A stretch of 64,000 nt of DNA from JALZKA01 sp963754045 (GCA_963754045.1 CAVWEN010000002.1:1240001-1304000), one strand, 5' to 3'. Shown: positions 48,623 through 57,240, counted from the stretch's first letter. Made by a program: numbers and translations. Notes: generated by a model not told the origin, from the letters alone.

Positions 48623-49915
48623 GTGGCATTCCACGACAAGGCACGGATCTGGGTCGAGGGTGGCCGCGGCGGCAACGGCGTGGTGTCGTTTCGACGTGAG
48701 GCCCATGTACCGCGAGGCGGCCCCGACGGAGGCGACGGCGGCCGGGGGGGCGACGTCGTGTTCGTGTGCGACCCGTCGCGCCGCGATTTGGCTTCCCTTC
48801 GGATCGCCCGCCACTATCGCGCCGGGCGCGGAGGCCATGGCCAGGGCAAGCAAAAGCACGGGGCACGTGGGGACGACAGCGTGGTGCTCGTCCCGCCGGG
48901 CACGTCGGTGGAGGGCCTCGGCGGCGAGGCCTTCGACCTGGTCGCCCCCGGGCAACGGGCCGTTGTCGCGGCGGGTGGCGGCGGGGGACACGGGAACAAG
49001 CGCTTTACCTCTGCTATCCGACAGGCGCCGCGCTTCGCCGAGAGCGGGGTCGAGGGCCGATCGGGATGGGTAGAGCTGCGGCTGCGACTGCTGGCCGACG
49101 CGGGCCTGGTCGGGATGCCGAACGCCGGCAAGTCGTCGCTCCTCGCGAGACTCACGGCCGCGCGCCCCAAGGTGGGCGACTATCCGTTCACCACGCTCGA
49201 CCCGGTGCTGGGGACCCTCGAGGCACCCGACCGCCAGCTCGTCCTCGCCGATATTCCGGGCCTGATCGAGGGAGCCGCGTCGGGCACCGGCCTGGGGCAC
49301 GAGTTCCTCGCGCACGTGGAGCGCTGCCGGGCGCTGATCCACCTGCTTGCGATCGGCCAGGGCGAGGACCCGCTCGCGGCCTATGCCACGGTGAGGACCG
49401 AGCTAGCGGCCTACGGCGCCGGCCTCGACCGGCTCCCGGAACTGGTCCTGTTGTCCAAGCGCGACCTGGTCGACGAGCCAGCGGCGGACGCCCAGTTGAC
49501 CGAGGTACGGGCTGAGCTCGGCCCGCCTGTTGTCGGAGTGATCGCGGTGTCTTCGGCGACCGGAGCCGGCCTTGGCGAATTGACCGAAGCGCTGCTCGGC
49601 GTGGTCGGTCCCGTGGGCGAGAGGGACCCCGGCGCCGAGGGCGAACCCGAGTTCGAGGTCGAGCACGCCGTCTACAGGCCCGCCCCAGAGCAAGGGTGGA
49701 CTGTGGACCGCGAGGACGAGGATGCGTTCCGGGTGACGGGGCGCGGGATCGAGCTGCTGTTCGAGCGCCACGACGCGTCGAACCCGGAGGCGCTGGCCTA
49801 CCTCGAAGACAGGCTCCGTGAGCTGGGGGTGATCGCGGCGCTGCGCAAGGCGGGGTTCGAGCCGGGCCACGAGGTGCGGATCGGCAACGACGCGTTCGAG
49901 CTCGATCCGGGCTGA
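48623..49915 (+). CDS. obg: GTPase Obg
   Basis: 430 residues from the GTG at 48623. Ribosome-assembly GTPase. Seen: the glycine-rich Obg fold (VEGGRGGNGVVSFRREAHVPRGGPDGGDGGRGGDV), G1 GMPNAGKSSL (about 165), G3 DIPGLIEGA, and the C-terminal OCT domain. The G4 motif appears as SKRD in LVLLSKRDLVD, where N/SKxD is expected. Downstream, proB starts after a 74-base gap. Confidence 0.95.
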   Translation: MAFHDKARIWVEGGRGGNGVVSFRREAHVPRGGPDGGDGGRGGDVVFVCDPSRRDLASLRIARHYRAGRGGHGQGKQKHGARGDDSVVLVPPGTSVEGLGGEAFDLVAPGQRAVVAAGGGGGHGNKRFTSAIRQAPRFAESGVEGRSGWVELRLRLLADAGLVGMPNAGKSSLLARLTAARPKVGDYPFTTLDPVLGTLEAPDRQLVLADIPGLIEGAASGTGLGHEFLAHVERCRALIHLLAIGQGEDPLAAYATVRTELAAYGAGLDRLPELVLLSKRDLVDEPAADAQLTEVRAELGPPVVGVIAVSSATGAGLGELTEALLGVVGPVGERDPGAEGEPEFEVEHAVYRPAPEQGWTVDREDEDAFRVTGRGIELLFERHDASNPEALAYLEDRLRELGVIAALRKAGFEPGHEVRIGNDAFELDPG

Positions 49916-49976
49916 TCGCGATCCGAGGAGTAGCACCGCCCAGGAAGGATCACGCTCGCGCCTCCTCAGGCGTTCC

Positions 49977-49982
49977 TACACT
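49977..49982 (+). promoter_or_regulatory. -10-like TACACT before proB
   Basis: TACACT ends seven bases before the ATG at 49990; no Shine-Dalgarno. Confidence 0.5.
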
Positions 49983-49989
49983 CCGCCCT

Positions 49990-51081
49990 ATGACGGTGGT
50001 GGTGAAGCTCGGATCCTCGATCGTGGCCGACCCCGGTGGGGCGGTCCGCGGCGACGTGCTCGAAGGAGTCTGCGCGCAGGTGGGTGCCCTCCATGCCGGC
50101 GGGGAGGACCTGGTGATGGTCACCTCGGGCGCGATCGCGCTCGGGATGCGCCTTATGGGCTTTGATTCGCGCCCACGCGCCATCGACGAGTTGCAGGCGG
50201 CGTCGGCGGTCGGACAGGGCTCGCTGTTTCGCGCCTATGAGCAGAGGCTGGTCGCGCACGGTGTCGAGCACGCCTCCCAGGTGCTTCTGAACTCCTCGGA
50301 TATCTCCACCCGCGTCCACTACCTGAACGCGCGCGCGACGCTGCGGCGCCTGCTCGAGTGGCGGACGGTCCCCGTGATCAACGAGAACGACACCACCGCG
50401 ACCGACGAGATCACCTTCGGCGACAACGACTTTCTGGCTGCGCAGGTGGCGGTGCTGCTCGGCGCGAGGCTCCTGGTTCTGCTCACGGACACGGAGGGTC
50501 TCCACACGGCCGATCCGCGCCACGACCCCGCCGCCCGCCTGGTCACCTCCGTCGACGACTTCTCAGAGCTCGAGGACCTTGACATCGGCGATCGGACTTC
50601 CCAGTTCGGCTCGGGCGGGATGCGCAGCAAGGTGGCCGCGGCCGAGATGGCCAGCGCATCGGGCGTCGAGGTGGTGATCTGCGACGGAACCGCCGCGGAC
50701 ACGCTCGCCTTCGCTGCCGCAGGGGACGAAGGCGGCACTCGCTTCCGCGCGCGGGAGCGGTGCGAGCCCTCGTTCAAGCTGTGGCTCCGCTACGCGAAGC
50801 CGTCGCGAGGCTCGATCGAGATCGACGCCGGCGCGGCCCGCGTGCTTCGCGAGCGGGGCTCGAGCCTGCTGCCCGTGGGCGTTACCGCCGTTGATGGGAG
50901 CTTCGAGGCCGGTGATGCCGTCGACGTGGTGAGCGACGGTGCCAGCGTGGGGAAGGGCATCGTCAACTACTCGGCTGGCGAACTGCGGCGGATCAAAGGC
51001 CTGAAGTCCTCGGAGGTGCTGGAGCTGATGCCACACGCCGCCGAGGAGGCCGTGCATCGCGACGCGTTTGTCTTGACGTAA
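49990..51081 (+). CDS. proB: Glutamate 5-kinase
   Basis: 363 residues. First step of proline synthesis: glutamate plus ATP. Seen: the kinase domain with VVKLGSSIVADPGG (1-16), VTSGAIALGM, INENDTTATDEITFGDNDFLAA (substrate/ATP region) and the C-terminal PUA domain (about 270-355). Complete length. proA follows after 18 bases; TACACT seven bases before the ATG is a plausible -10. Confidence 0.95.
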   Translation: MTVVVKLGSSIVADPGGAVRGDVLEGVCAQVGALHAGGEDLVMVTSGAIALGMRLMGFDSRPRAIDELQAASAVGQGSLFRAYEQRLVAHGVEHASQVLLNSSDISTRVHYLNARATLRRLLEWRTVPVINENDTTATDEITFGDNDFLAAQVAVLLGARLLVLLTDTEGLHTADPRHDPAARLVTSVDDFSELEDLDIGDRTSQFGSGGMRSKVAAAEMASASGVEVVICDGTAADTLAFAAAGDEGGTRFRARERCEPSFKLWLRYAKPSRGSIEIDAGAARVLRERGSSLLPVGVTAVDGSFEAGDAVDVVSDGASVGKGIVNYSAGELRRIKGLKSSEVLELMPHAAEEAVHRDAFVLT

Positions 51082-51086
51082 GGCCG

Positions 51087-51092
51087 TACGCT
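51087..51092 (+). promoter_or_regulatory. -10-like TACGCT before proA
   Basis: TACGCT ends seven bases before the ATG at 51100. A separate proA promoter is possible although proB is only 18 bases upstream. Confidence 0.45.
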
Positions 51093-51099
51093 TTTCCCA

Positions 51100-52365
51100 A
51101 TGGCGATCACAATCATCCGAACTGTGACCGAGGCGTGCGAGAGAGCGCGCGCGGCGTCCCGCGCACTCGCCACCGCTGAACCGGCGCTGAAGGACCGCAC
51201 GCTGGCACGACTCGCGGAGCTCTTGCGAGAACGGACCGGGGACGTGCTCGAGGCCAACCTCGCCGATCTCGCCGATGAGCGCGCCGCCGGATTGACCGCG
51301 GCATTGCGCGATCGGCTCACGCTCACGGCAGAGCGGGTCGAGGGCATGGCCGCCGGCGTCGAGGCGGTTGCGGCACTCGACGATCCGATCGGCGAGGAGC
51401 TGGACCGCGGGGTGCTTCGCAGCGGTCTCGAGATGCGCAAAATACGTGTCCCGCTCGGCGTGGTCGCCGTGATCTACGAGGCTCGCCCCAACGTCACGAT
51501 CGACTGCGCCGCTTTGACTTTGAAGTCGGGCAACGCGATCGTTTTGCGCGGCTCAAGCTATGCGGAGCGCTCGAACGGCGCGCTCGCCGCCCTCGTCCGC
51601 GAGGCGCTCGCCGCCAACGGCCTGCCCGAGGGTTGTGTGGAGATGCTGGCCGGCGACCGCTCGGAGCTGGCGGAGCTCGCCACGGCAGACGACCTGGTCG
51701 ACCTGGTGATCCCGCGCGGCGGGGAGGGGCTCAAGGCGGCGCTCAAGGAGGTCGCGACGGTGCCCGTGATCTACGCGGCCGCCGGCAACTGCCACGTCTA
51801 CGTCCACGGCGACGCCGACCTCGACATGGCTCGTCGGATCGCCGTCAACGCGAAGGTGGACCGTCCTGGCGTATGCAACGCGGCCGAGACCTTGTTGGTC
51901 CACGCCGACGTCGCGGCGGAGTTCCTGCCCGCGGTGATGCGCGAGCTCGGCGACGCGAGCGTTGAGCTCGTCGGCGACGATCGTGCGGTGGCGGCAGCGG
52001 GCGACGAGCCGATCGGACCCGCCGACTCGGGTGACTGGGATCGCGAGTTCCTCGACCTGAAGCTCGCGGTGGGTGTGGTCGACTCGCTCGAACAGGCCAT
52101 CGACCATGTCAATCGGCACGGGACCGGGCACTCGGAAGCGATCGTGACAGCCTCGGAGGAGGCGGCAGACGCGTTCACTGGTGGGGTCGACGCCGCCTGT
52201 GTCTATGTCAACGCCTCCACGCGCTTCACCGATGGGTTCGAGTTCGGGATGGGCGCCGAGATCGGCAACTCCACCCAGAAGCTGCACGCGCGCGGCCCCA
52301 TCGGCGTCCGCGAACTGACGACCTTCAAGTACGTCCTTCGGGGCGACGGGCAGATCCGGGAGTAG
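51100..52365 (+). CDS. proA: Gamma-glutamyl phosphate reductase
   Basis: 421 residues. Reduces glutamyl 5-phosphate to the semialdehyde with NADPH. Seen: LRSGLEMRKIRVPLGVVAVIYEARPNVTIDCAALTLKSGNAIVLRGS (about 105-150), the catalytic-Cys region VDRPGVCNAAETLLVH, and EFGMGAEIGNSTQKLHARGPIGVRELTTFKY near the end. Normal length. nadD follows in another frame. Confidence 0.96.
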   Translation: MAITIIRTVTEACERARAASRALATAEPALKDRTLARLAELLRERTGDVLEANLADLADERAAGLTAALRDRLTLTAERVEGMAAGVEAVAALDDPIGEELDRGVLRSGLEMRKIRVPLGVVAVIYEARPNVTIDCAALTLKSGNAIVLRGSSYAERSNGALAALVREALAANGLPEGCVEMLAGDRSELAELATADDLVDLVIPRGGEGLKAALKEVATVPVIYAAAGNCHVYVHGDADLDMARRIAVNAKVDRPGVCNAAETLLVHADVAAEFLPAVMRELGDASVELVGDDRAVAAAGDEPIGPADSGDWDREFLDLKLAVGVVDSLEQAIDHVNRHGTGHSEAIVTASEEAADAFTGGVDAACVYVNASTRFTDGFEFGMGAEIGNSTQKLHARGPIGVRELTTFKYVLRGDGQIRE

Positions 52366-52378
52366 CGCAGTTCCCGCC

Positions 52379-52969
52379 GTCGGAGTTCTGGGCGGGGCGT
52401 TCAACCCGCCCCACATCGGCCACTTGGTCCTTGCGCACGAGGCCGCCTCGCAGCTCGGGTTGGAGCGCGTGATCCTCGTCCCGACCGGCGAACCGCCACA
52501 TCGCCGGATCGAGCTCGACCCTGGCGCCGAGGTGCGGCTGGAGATGACGCGGGTCGCGGCCGCTGACGACGAGTTGCTCGAGGTGAGCGACCTAGAGGTC
52601 GGGCTCGAGGGCCCGTCCTATACGGCGCGTACGCTTGCGGTGTTGGGAGAGCAACGGCCAGGCGACGAGCTGACGTTCCTGATGGGGGCGGACGTGGCGG
52701 CATCGCTCGAGTCATGGCATGAGCCGAAACGCGTGCTCGAGCTTGCGCGGGTCGGCGTCGCGGCACGACCCGGAACCGTTCTCGATGAGGCCGAGGCGGC
52801 GCTCGAGCGGCTTGGCGGCCACGACCGGATGGAGTTGATCCGCATGCCGGAGATTGGCGTCTCCTCGACGAGGATCCGCCGCCGGGCAGCCCAGGGACGT
52901 CCGCTTCGGTACCTCGTGCCCGACGCGCTGATCGAGTTGATCCGCGAGCGGGAGCTGTACGCATCGTGA
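52379..52969 (+). CDS. nadD: Nicotinate-nucleotide adenylyltransferase, start codon not evident
   Basis: About 197 residues are shown, from the valine that begins the conserved first strand. Adenylates nicotinate mononucleotide in NAD synthesis. Seen: VGVLGGAFNPPHIGHLVLAHEAA (the GGxFxPxHxGH nucleotidyl-transferase motif), then ISSTRIRRR-type ending as GVSSTRIRRRAAQGRPLRYLVPDAL. Odd: upstream in this frame there is no ATG, GTG or TTG before the conserved motif; the nearest are CTG at 52388 and GTT/GTC codons. The only canonical start, TTG at 52424, would delete the active site. Possible causes: a non-canonical start, an upstream base error, or a coupled reinitiation. Overlaps rsfS by GTGA. 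Confidence 0.85.
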   Translation, partial: VGVLGGAFNPPHIGHLVLAHEAASQLGLERVILVPTGEPPHRRIELDPGAEVRLEMTRVAAADDELLEVSDLEVGLEGPSYTARTLAVLGEQRPGDELTFLMGADVAASLESWHEPKRVLELARVGVAARPGTVLDEAEAALERLGGHDRMELIRMPEIGVSSTRIRRRAAQGRPLRYLVPDALIELIRERELYAS

Positions 52970-53370
52970 GCCCCGCGGTTCCAAACGAGCGTGAGGTTGC
53001 GCTGGCGGCGAGGCGCGAGGACGATCCCTCGGCATCAGAGGCGCTGGCACGCCGGATCGCGGCGCTCGTCGACGACAAGCTCGGCGAGGACATCGTGGTC
53101 CTCGACATGCGCGAGCTGGTCGGCTACACGGATTTCCTCGTCTTGGCGACCGCGCGCAACGAGCGGCTGGCCAAGGCGATCCACGACGACGTGCGCGAGC
53201 GGCTAAAGATCGACGAAAATTTGCTGCCTGGCCGCGCCGAAGGGGCCGGCGAGGCGCGCTGGGTGCTGCTCGACTACCTCGACTGCGTGCTGCACCTGTT
53301 CGTCCCCGAGGCTCGCGACCACTATCGCCTGGAGCAGCTCTGGGGCGAGGCCCCCCGCCTCGGCCTCTGA
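52966..53370 (+). CDS. rsfS: Ribosomal silencing factor RsfS
   Basis: 134 residues; GTG overlaps the nadD stop (GTGA). Binds ribosomal protein L14 to prevent subunit joining under starvation. Seen: DDKLGEDIVVLDMRELVGYTDFLVLATARNERLAKAIHDDVRERL, then WVLLDYLDCVLHLFVPEARDHYRLEQLWGEAPRL, the full RsfS domain (DUF143 type). Usual partner of nadD. Confidence 0.93.
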   Translation: MSPAVPNEREVALAARREDDPSASEALARRIAALVDDKLGEDIVVLDMRELVGYTDFLVLATARNERLAKAIHDDVRERLKIDENLLPGRAEGAGEARWVLLDYLDCVLHLFVPEARDHYRLEQLWGEAPRLGL

Positions 53371-53406
53371 CCCGGCGGCCAACAGATGTCCGTCCGGGCG
53401 CGCGCT

Positions 53407-53412
53407 TAGCCT
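53407..53412 (+). promoter_or_regulatory. -10-like TAGCCT before DivIVA-like gene
   Basis: TAGCCT ends seven bases before the GTG at 53420; no Shine-Dalgarno. Confidence 0.45.
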
Positions 53413-53419
53413 GCGCTTC

Positions 53420-54046
53420 GTGGGTCGGAGAGCGTTCAAGCGGTCCCTGTTGGGCTATCGGCGCAGCGACGTGGACGCCGCGATCGCACAGCGTGACGCG
53501 GCGGCGGAGGCAGCCGCCGAGCACGTCGCGACCGCGACTGTGGCAATTGCCGAGCGCGAGCAGGAGATCGCGGTGCAGGCCGAGGAAATCGTCAAGGCCC
53601 ATGCCCGGATTTACGACCTCGAGCGGGTCGCCACGCGGCTCTCCGAGCGCGTGGTCGAACGCGAGGCCGAGCTACGGGCGTTGCGCGCCCAGCTCGCCGG
53701 GGCGCTGGCCCCCAATGACCGGCCCGTATCGGAGGCGGCTCCACCGTCCGCCAACGGACACCACCCGGAGGTTGCGGCTCCCGAGCTGTTCGAGGGCCTG
53801 ATCGAGGTCGAGGTCGGGCCGCTTCACGACTTCGCCCAGCTCGTGGGCTTCGAGGACGCGGCAAACGGAATGGACGCCACCGCGGAGATCTCGGTTAAGC
53901 GCTTCGCCAAGGGCCGCGCCACGTTGGAGCTGCACCTGAGCGAGCCGGTCGAACTGTTGCGCCAGCTCGAGGAGAACGCGCCGTTTGAGTTCCGGGTGCG
54001 CGACACCCGTGGCAACCGCCTCGTGCTAGACGTCGACGCCGACTAG
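53420..54046 (+). CDS. DivIVA-like coiled-coil protein with unknown C-terminal domain
   Basis: 208 residues from a GTG. Seen: an N-terminal AFKRSLLGYRRSDVDAAIAQRD (about 4-25), which matches the conserved F-x-x-x-x-x-G-Y-x-x-x-x-V-D pattern of DivIVA, a coiled coil (about 25-98, with EREQEIAVQAEEIVKAHARIYDLERVATRLSERVVEREAELRALRAQL), and a globular C-terminal domain (about 118-208). DivIVA proteins mark curved membrane and direct cell-wall growth. The C-terminal domain is not recognised. It follows rsfS and precedes tRNA-Ala. Confidence 0.6.
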   Translation: MGRRAFKRSLLGYRRSDVDAAIAQRDAAAEAAAEHVATATVAIAEREQEIAVQAEEIVKAHARIYDLERVATRLSERVVEREAELRALRAQLAGALAPNDRPVSEAAPPSANGHHPEVAAPELFEGLIEVEVGPLHDFAQLVGFEDAANGMDATAEISVKRFAKGRATLELHLSEPVELLRQLEENAPFEFRVRDTRGNRLVLDVDAD

Positions 54047-54064
54047 AATCTCGGCGTCGAGAAC

Positions 54065-54137
54065 GGGGCTGTAGCTCAGCTGGAAGAGCGTCGCGCTGGC
54101 AGCGCGAAGGTCAGGGGTTCGAGCCCCCTCAGCTCCA
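54065..54137 (+). tRNA. tRNA-Ala (GGC)
   Basis: 73 bases: acceptor GGGGCTG/CAGCTCC, D-arm GCTC...GAGC, anticodon stem TCGCG/CGCGA with loop CTGGCAG (anticodon GGC), T-arm AGGGG TTCGAGC CCCCT, discriminator A. CCA not encoded. Confidence 0.96.
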
Positions 54138-54274
54138 TCAGTGCTCGCTTGCTTCCAGCGACTCCTCGCTTCACACCCGCGAGGCCGCCGGTTCGAAACC
54201 AGCCGCGCCCATCGAGATCGTCACTCTTCATATACGATGGGCAGCAGGGTGGATGTGGGGTTGGAGGAAGCAGC

Positions 54275-55570
54275 GTGAGTCGCCACAGAGTCCGCAGCGG
54301 CGGCGCCATCGCACCTGTCGTCATCTCGGCGATGCTGCTGGCACTTGCGCAGACCGCCGCCGCCAAGACCTATGCGCCCAGCAAGACGGGCGACAACCCC
54401 ACCGGCGGCCTAACCGTCCGAGAGGCCATCACACGCGCCAACAACCACGCCGGCTCTGACCGGATCCTCCTCCGGGCTGGCAGGACTTACAAGCTGAGCC
54501 GGGTCAACCCGGCCGGGGACGAGGATCTGAACTCCACCGGCGATCTCGACATCAATGATCCTGGCGGCGCCGGCCTCAAGATCGTCAGCAACGGACGGGC
54601 CTTGGCGACCATCGACGCCAAGGGCATCGACCGGGTGTTCGAGACCCTGAGCAGCGGCACGTTCGTTCGCCTGAAGGTCCGGGGCGGCAGCACTTCTGGC
54701 AACGGCGGCGGGATCTCCCGCGGCGCCGGGGCGGTCGTGCTTCACCGGAGCCGAGTGTCCGGCAACGTCGCCGGCGGCGATGGGGGCGGGATCGAGGTCA
54801 GCGACGGCGGCCTTGTCGTCTCGCGCAGCGTGATCAGCGGCAACAGGGCCGACGCGAGTGGCGGCGGCGTCTATGCGGAGGACGGCCCGGCGTCAATCTC
54901 GAAGAGCAGCATCAGGAACAACGTCGCCGACGCGGACGAAGACGCCAATGGTGACAGCGGCGGCCTCGAGAACGAAGATTTTATGACGATTCGGTCATCA
55001 ACCGTCTCGGGCAACTCGACCTCGGGGATTGACGGCGGCGGCGGGATTCGCAACCGCTTGGGCACGCTCACCCTCGTCAACAGCACGATCGCCAGGAATA
55101 CGGCCACTCACCCGACTGGCGTCGGGGGCGGTGGTCTGCGGAGCGACGGCGAAGCGCTGATCATGAACGCAGTGACGATCGCACGCAACAGCTCTGCGGG
55201 CGACGCCGGCGGCTTCGACCACGATGCGGGCTCGTTCAGCGTCAAGAACTCTCTGATTGCCCTCAACACCGCTCCGGCCGCGCCGAACTGTCAGGGTGGC
55301 GCCGGCGTCACCTCGTTCGGCGAAAACCGAGTCGGCGACGACACCAATTGCAACTTCAATGCTGCCGCCGGCGACCGCGTGGACCTCTTGCCGTCGCAGA
55401 TCAAGATCGGCCAGCTCGCTGACAACGGCGGGCCGACGAAGACCATCAGGCTGAAACCGGGCAGCGTGGCGGTCGACAAGGCCGGCTCTGATGCTCCGAA
55501 CCGCGATCAGCGGGGCGCGAAGCGGAACGACCGCGGTGGTCCCGACATAGGGGCCTTTGAGCTGAGGTAA
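54275..55570 (+). CDS. Secreted parallel beta-helix protein, choice-of-anchor Q type
   Basis: 431 residues; GGAGG lies seven bases before the GTG at 54275, so this start is preferred over upstream codons. Seen: signal peptide (AIAPVVISAMLLALAQTAAA), then repeated beta-helix rungs with S-x-I-S-G-N-x-A/S and G-G-G-I/V motifs (about 120-335), and a C-terminal region with DNGGPTKTIRLKPGSVAVDKAG and DQRG...GGPDIGAFELR, typical of choice-of-anchor Q proteins. These are exported surface or polysaccharide-binding proteins; the ligand is unknown. Confidence 0.8.
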   Translation: MSRHRVRSGGAIAPVVISAMLLALAQTAAAKTYAPSKTGDNPTGGLTVREAITRANNHAGSDRILLRAGRTYKLSRVNPAGDEDLNSTGDLDINDPGGAGLKIVSNGRALATIDAKGIDRVFETLSSGTFVRLKVRGGSTSGNGGGISRGAGAVVLHRSRVSGNVAGGDGGGIEVSDGGLVVSRSVISGNRADASGGGVYAEDGPASISKSSIRNNVADADEDANGDSGGLENEDFMTIRSSTVSGNSTSGIDGGGGIRNRLGTLTLVNSTIARNTATHPTGVGGGGLRSDGEALIMNAVTIARNSSAGDAGGFDHDAGSFSVKNSLIALNTAPAAPNCQGGAGVTSFGENRVGDDTNCNFNAAAGDRVDLLPSQIKIGQLADNGGPTKTIRLKPGSVAVDKAGSDAPNRDQRGAKRNDRGGPDIGAFELR

Positions 55571-55659
55571 GCGCTCGCGCTGGTCGAGGGGACGATGGGG
55601 CACCAGCGCCACCCGCCACCCGCCTTTCGCCGTGGATGGACTGCGGCTTTCATTGGATG

Positions 55660-55665
55660 TAGCGT
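55660..55665 (+). promoter_or_regulatory. -10-like TAGCGT before MBL-fold gene
   Basis: TAGCGT ends seven bases before the ATG at 55673; no Shine-Dalgarno. Confidence 0.45.
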
Positions 55666-55672
55666 CCGGGCC

Positions 55673-56341
55673 ATGAAGCAACTCGCCGACGGCGTCTTCC
55701 AGCTGTCCCTCTTCCCACCCAACGCGATCAACGTCTACCTGATCGACGATGTCCTGATCGACGCGTCAACCAAGTACGCGGGGCGCAAAATTGTGCGCGA
55801 GCTGAAGGGTCGCGAGGTCTCGGCACACGCGCTGACCCATGCCCACCCCGACCACCAGGGCGCCAGCCACAGAGTGTGCGAGCACTTCGGCGTGCCGTAT
55901 TGGGTCGGCGAAGCCGACGCGGATGCCGCCGAGGACCCCGAGCTGATCGGCCGGCGTCAGCCCGACCACTTCATGGCACAGCTCTTCGCAAGGACGATGA
56001 CCGGGCCCGCGCACCACGTCGATCGGAAACTGAAGGAGGGCGACGACGTCGCCAGCTTCAAGGTGCTCGACGTGCCCGGCCATTCGGCGGGCCACGTGGC
56101 TTTCTGGCGCGAGTCTGACGGCGTCCTCGTCGCGGGCGACGTACTGAACAGCGCCGACGTCTACACGATGCTTCCCGGTTTGCGCGAGCCGAGGATGTAC
56201 TTCACGCCTGACCCGGCGGAAAATCGCCGCTCGGCAAAGAAGCTGGGAGCCCTGGAGCCGAAGCTCGTGCTCCTCGGCCACGGGCCACCCGTCCGCGATA
56301 CGAAGAAGTTCGTGGACTTCGTCAACGGCCTGCCCGACTAG
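55673..56341 (+). CDS. Metallo-beta-lactamase-fold hydrolase
   Basis: 222 residues from the ATG at 55673. Seen: the zinc motif THAHPDHQGA (H-x-H-x-D-H, about 46-55), VPGHSAGHVAF and VLVAGDVLNSADV with the bridging Asp, and LLGHGPPV near the C-terminus. The family includes glyoxalase II-like and other hydrolases; the substrate cannot be told. Its end overlaps the end of the convergent gene at 56338 by four bases. Confidence 0.86.
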   Translation: MKQLADGVFQLSLFPPNAINVYLIDDVLIDASTKYAGRKIVRELKGREVSAHALTHAHPDHQGASHRVCEHFGVPYWVGEADADAAEDPELIGRRQPDHFMAQLFARTMTGPAHHVDRKLKEGDDVASFKVLDVPGHSAGHVAFWRESDGVLVAGDVLNSADVYTMLPGLREPRMYFTPDPAENRRSAKKLGALEPKLVLLGHGPPVRDTKKFVDFVNGLPD

Positions 56342-56985
56342 AGCGCCGCGGCTGCGCCCGCGGGCAGGTGCCGTCGTACCCGCCACGTGGCGCCGGAGAA
56401 CGCCAGATTCGCAACGGTGGCAAACCCGAGCTCGTCCTCACGCAGCGCAAGCAGCAGGTGGGCCACCCGGTCGGCCGCCGGCAGGTCTCCGGTCTCACCA
56501 ACCCGCACGCACCAGGAATAGACCCGCCGCCTACTAGGGCGAACCAGCATCGCCCCCTGCTCGCCGACCAGCCACTCGCCCAGCGAGCCCTGCCAGCGCG
56601 CGAGTCCGCTTGTTCGAAGCAGGTCACGCTCGGAGTGGCCGACGAGGTCGCCGAGTAGCCCCAGCGCCACGCGTTCCGGCTCCGCCTTCGCACCTGGAAC
56701 TCCGGCCGCGCTGCGCTCGCTGCCGATCGGCACGACCGACCGGGCGCCGCGGCGGGCCTGAAGCATCGGCACGGCCCAAGCGTGGGCGAGGCAGAGCAAC
56801 GTGACCGGCGCCGTGAATGGCTCGATCCAGAGCAGCGCCAAGCCGGGCGCCGCGAAGACCGCGACGACCCAAGTTGTCCACAGCGTCCAACGCCGTCCGT
56901 CGCGGCGAATCGTCCGCTCGCTGGCGGGCTCTCGGTGCCAGCCGAGAGCAGCCGCTTCCGGCAGGGTGCCGGCTGCTGAGCTCAG
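56338..56985 (-). CDS. Two-helix membrane protein, probably extending past its first canonical start
   Basis: 215 residues if it starts at the CTG at 56985, which overlaps the TGA of the upstream gene as CTGA, like the NTGA couplings elsewhere. The first TTG in frame (56841) gives only 167 residues and would cut off a tract (RTIRRDGRRWTLWTTWVVAVFAAPG) that reads as a membrane-protein N-terminus. Seen: two hydrophobic helices (about 34-72), then a cytoplasmic domain with SVVPIGSERSAAGVP and GEWLVGEQGAMLVRP. Family not recognised. Translation is probably coupled to the 74-residue gene upstream. Confidence 0.55.
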   Translation of the reverse strand: MSSAAGTLPEAAALGWHREPASERTIRRDGRRWTLWTTWVVAVFAAPGLALLWIEPFTAPVTLLCLAHAWAVPMLQARRGARSVVPIGSERSAAGVPGAKAEPERVALGLLGDLVGHSERDLLRTSGLARWQGSLGEWLVGEQGAMLVRPSRRRVYSWCVRVGETGDLPAADRVAHLLLALREDELGFATVANLAFSGATWRVRRHLPAGAAAAL

Positions 56986-57206
56986 CCGCCGACGATGGGT
57001 CGGCGCAGGACGACCAGCTCGGCGTCGAGCGGAAGCTCGCGAACGACCTCGCTCGCGCCCTCAACCGTCGAGACCGAGGCGAACATCCCGCGCTCAAGCT
57101 CACGGTTGAAGTTTGCGACAGCCTCGCGCTCCGCGGCGGTATCGCCAGCAGCCCACTCGGCGAGCGTCGTGTGGCCGGTGCGATCGAGCCTGATCAGACG
57201 TCCCAT
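56982..57206 (-). CDS. Small conserved-looking protein
   Basis: 74 residues. Seen: MGRLIRLDRTGHTTLAEW and then REAVANFNRELERGMFASVSTVEGASEVVRELPLDAELVVLRRPIVGG. The pattern is compact and reads as a folded small protein; I recall similar small proteins in actinobacteria but no function. Divergent from leuS (34 bases apart) and coupled by CTGA to the membrane protein downstream. Confidence 0.6.
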   Translation of the reverse strand: MGRLIRLDRTGHTTLAEWAAGDTAAEREAVANFNRELERGMFASVSTVEGASEVVRELPLDAELVVLRRPIVGG

Positions 57207-57225
57207 CGTGCCCGCATCATACGCC

Positions 57226-57231
57226 TACACT
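57226..57231 (+). promoter_or_regulatory. -10-like TACACT before leuS
   Basis: TACACT ends nine bases before the ATG at 57241; no Shine-Dalgarno. Confidence 0.45.
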
Positions 57232-57240
57232 GGCGCCGCC

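Noticed and set aside
51073..51078. TTGACG as -35 for proA
   Set aside because: The spacer to TACGCT is only eight bases, too short for a sigma-70 promoter.
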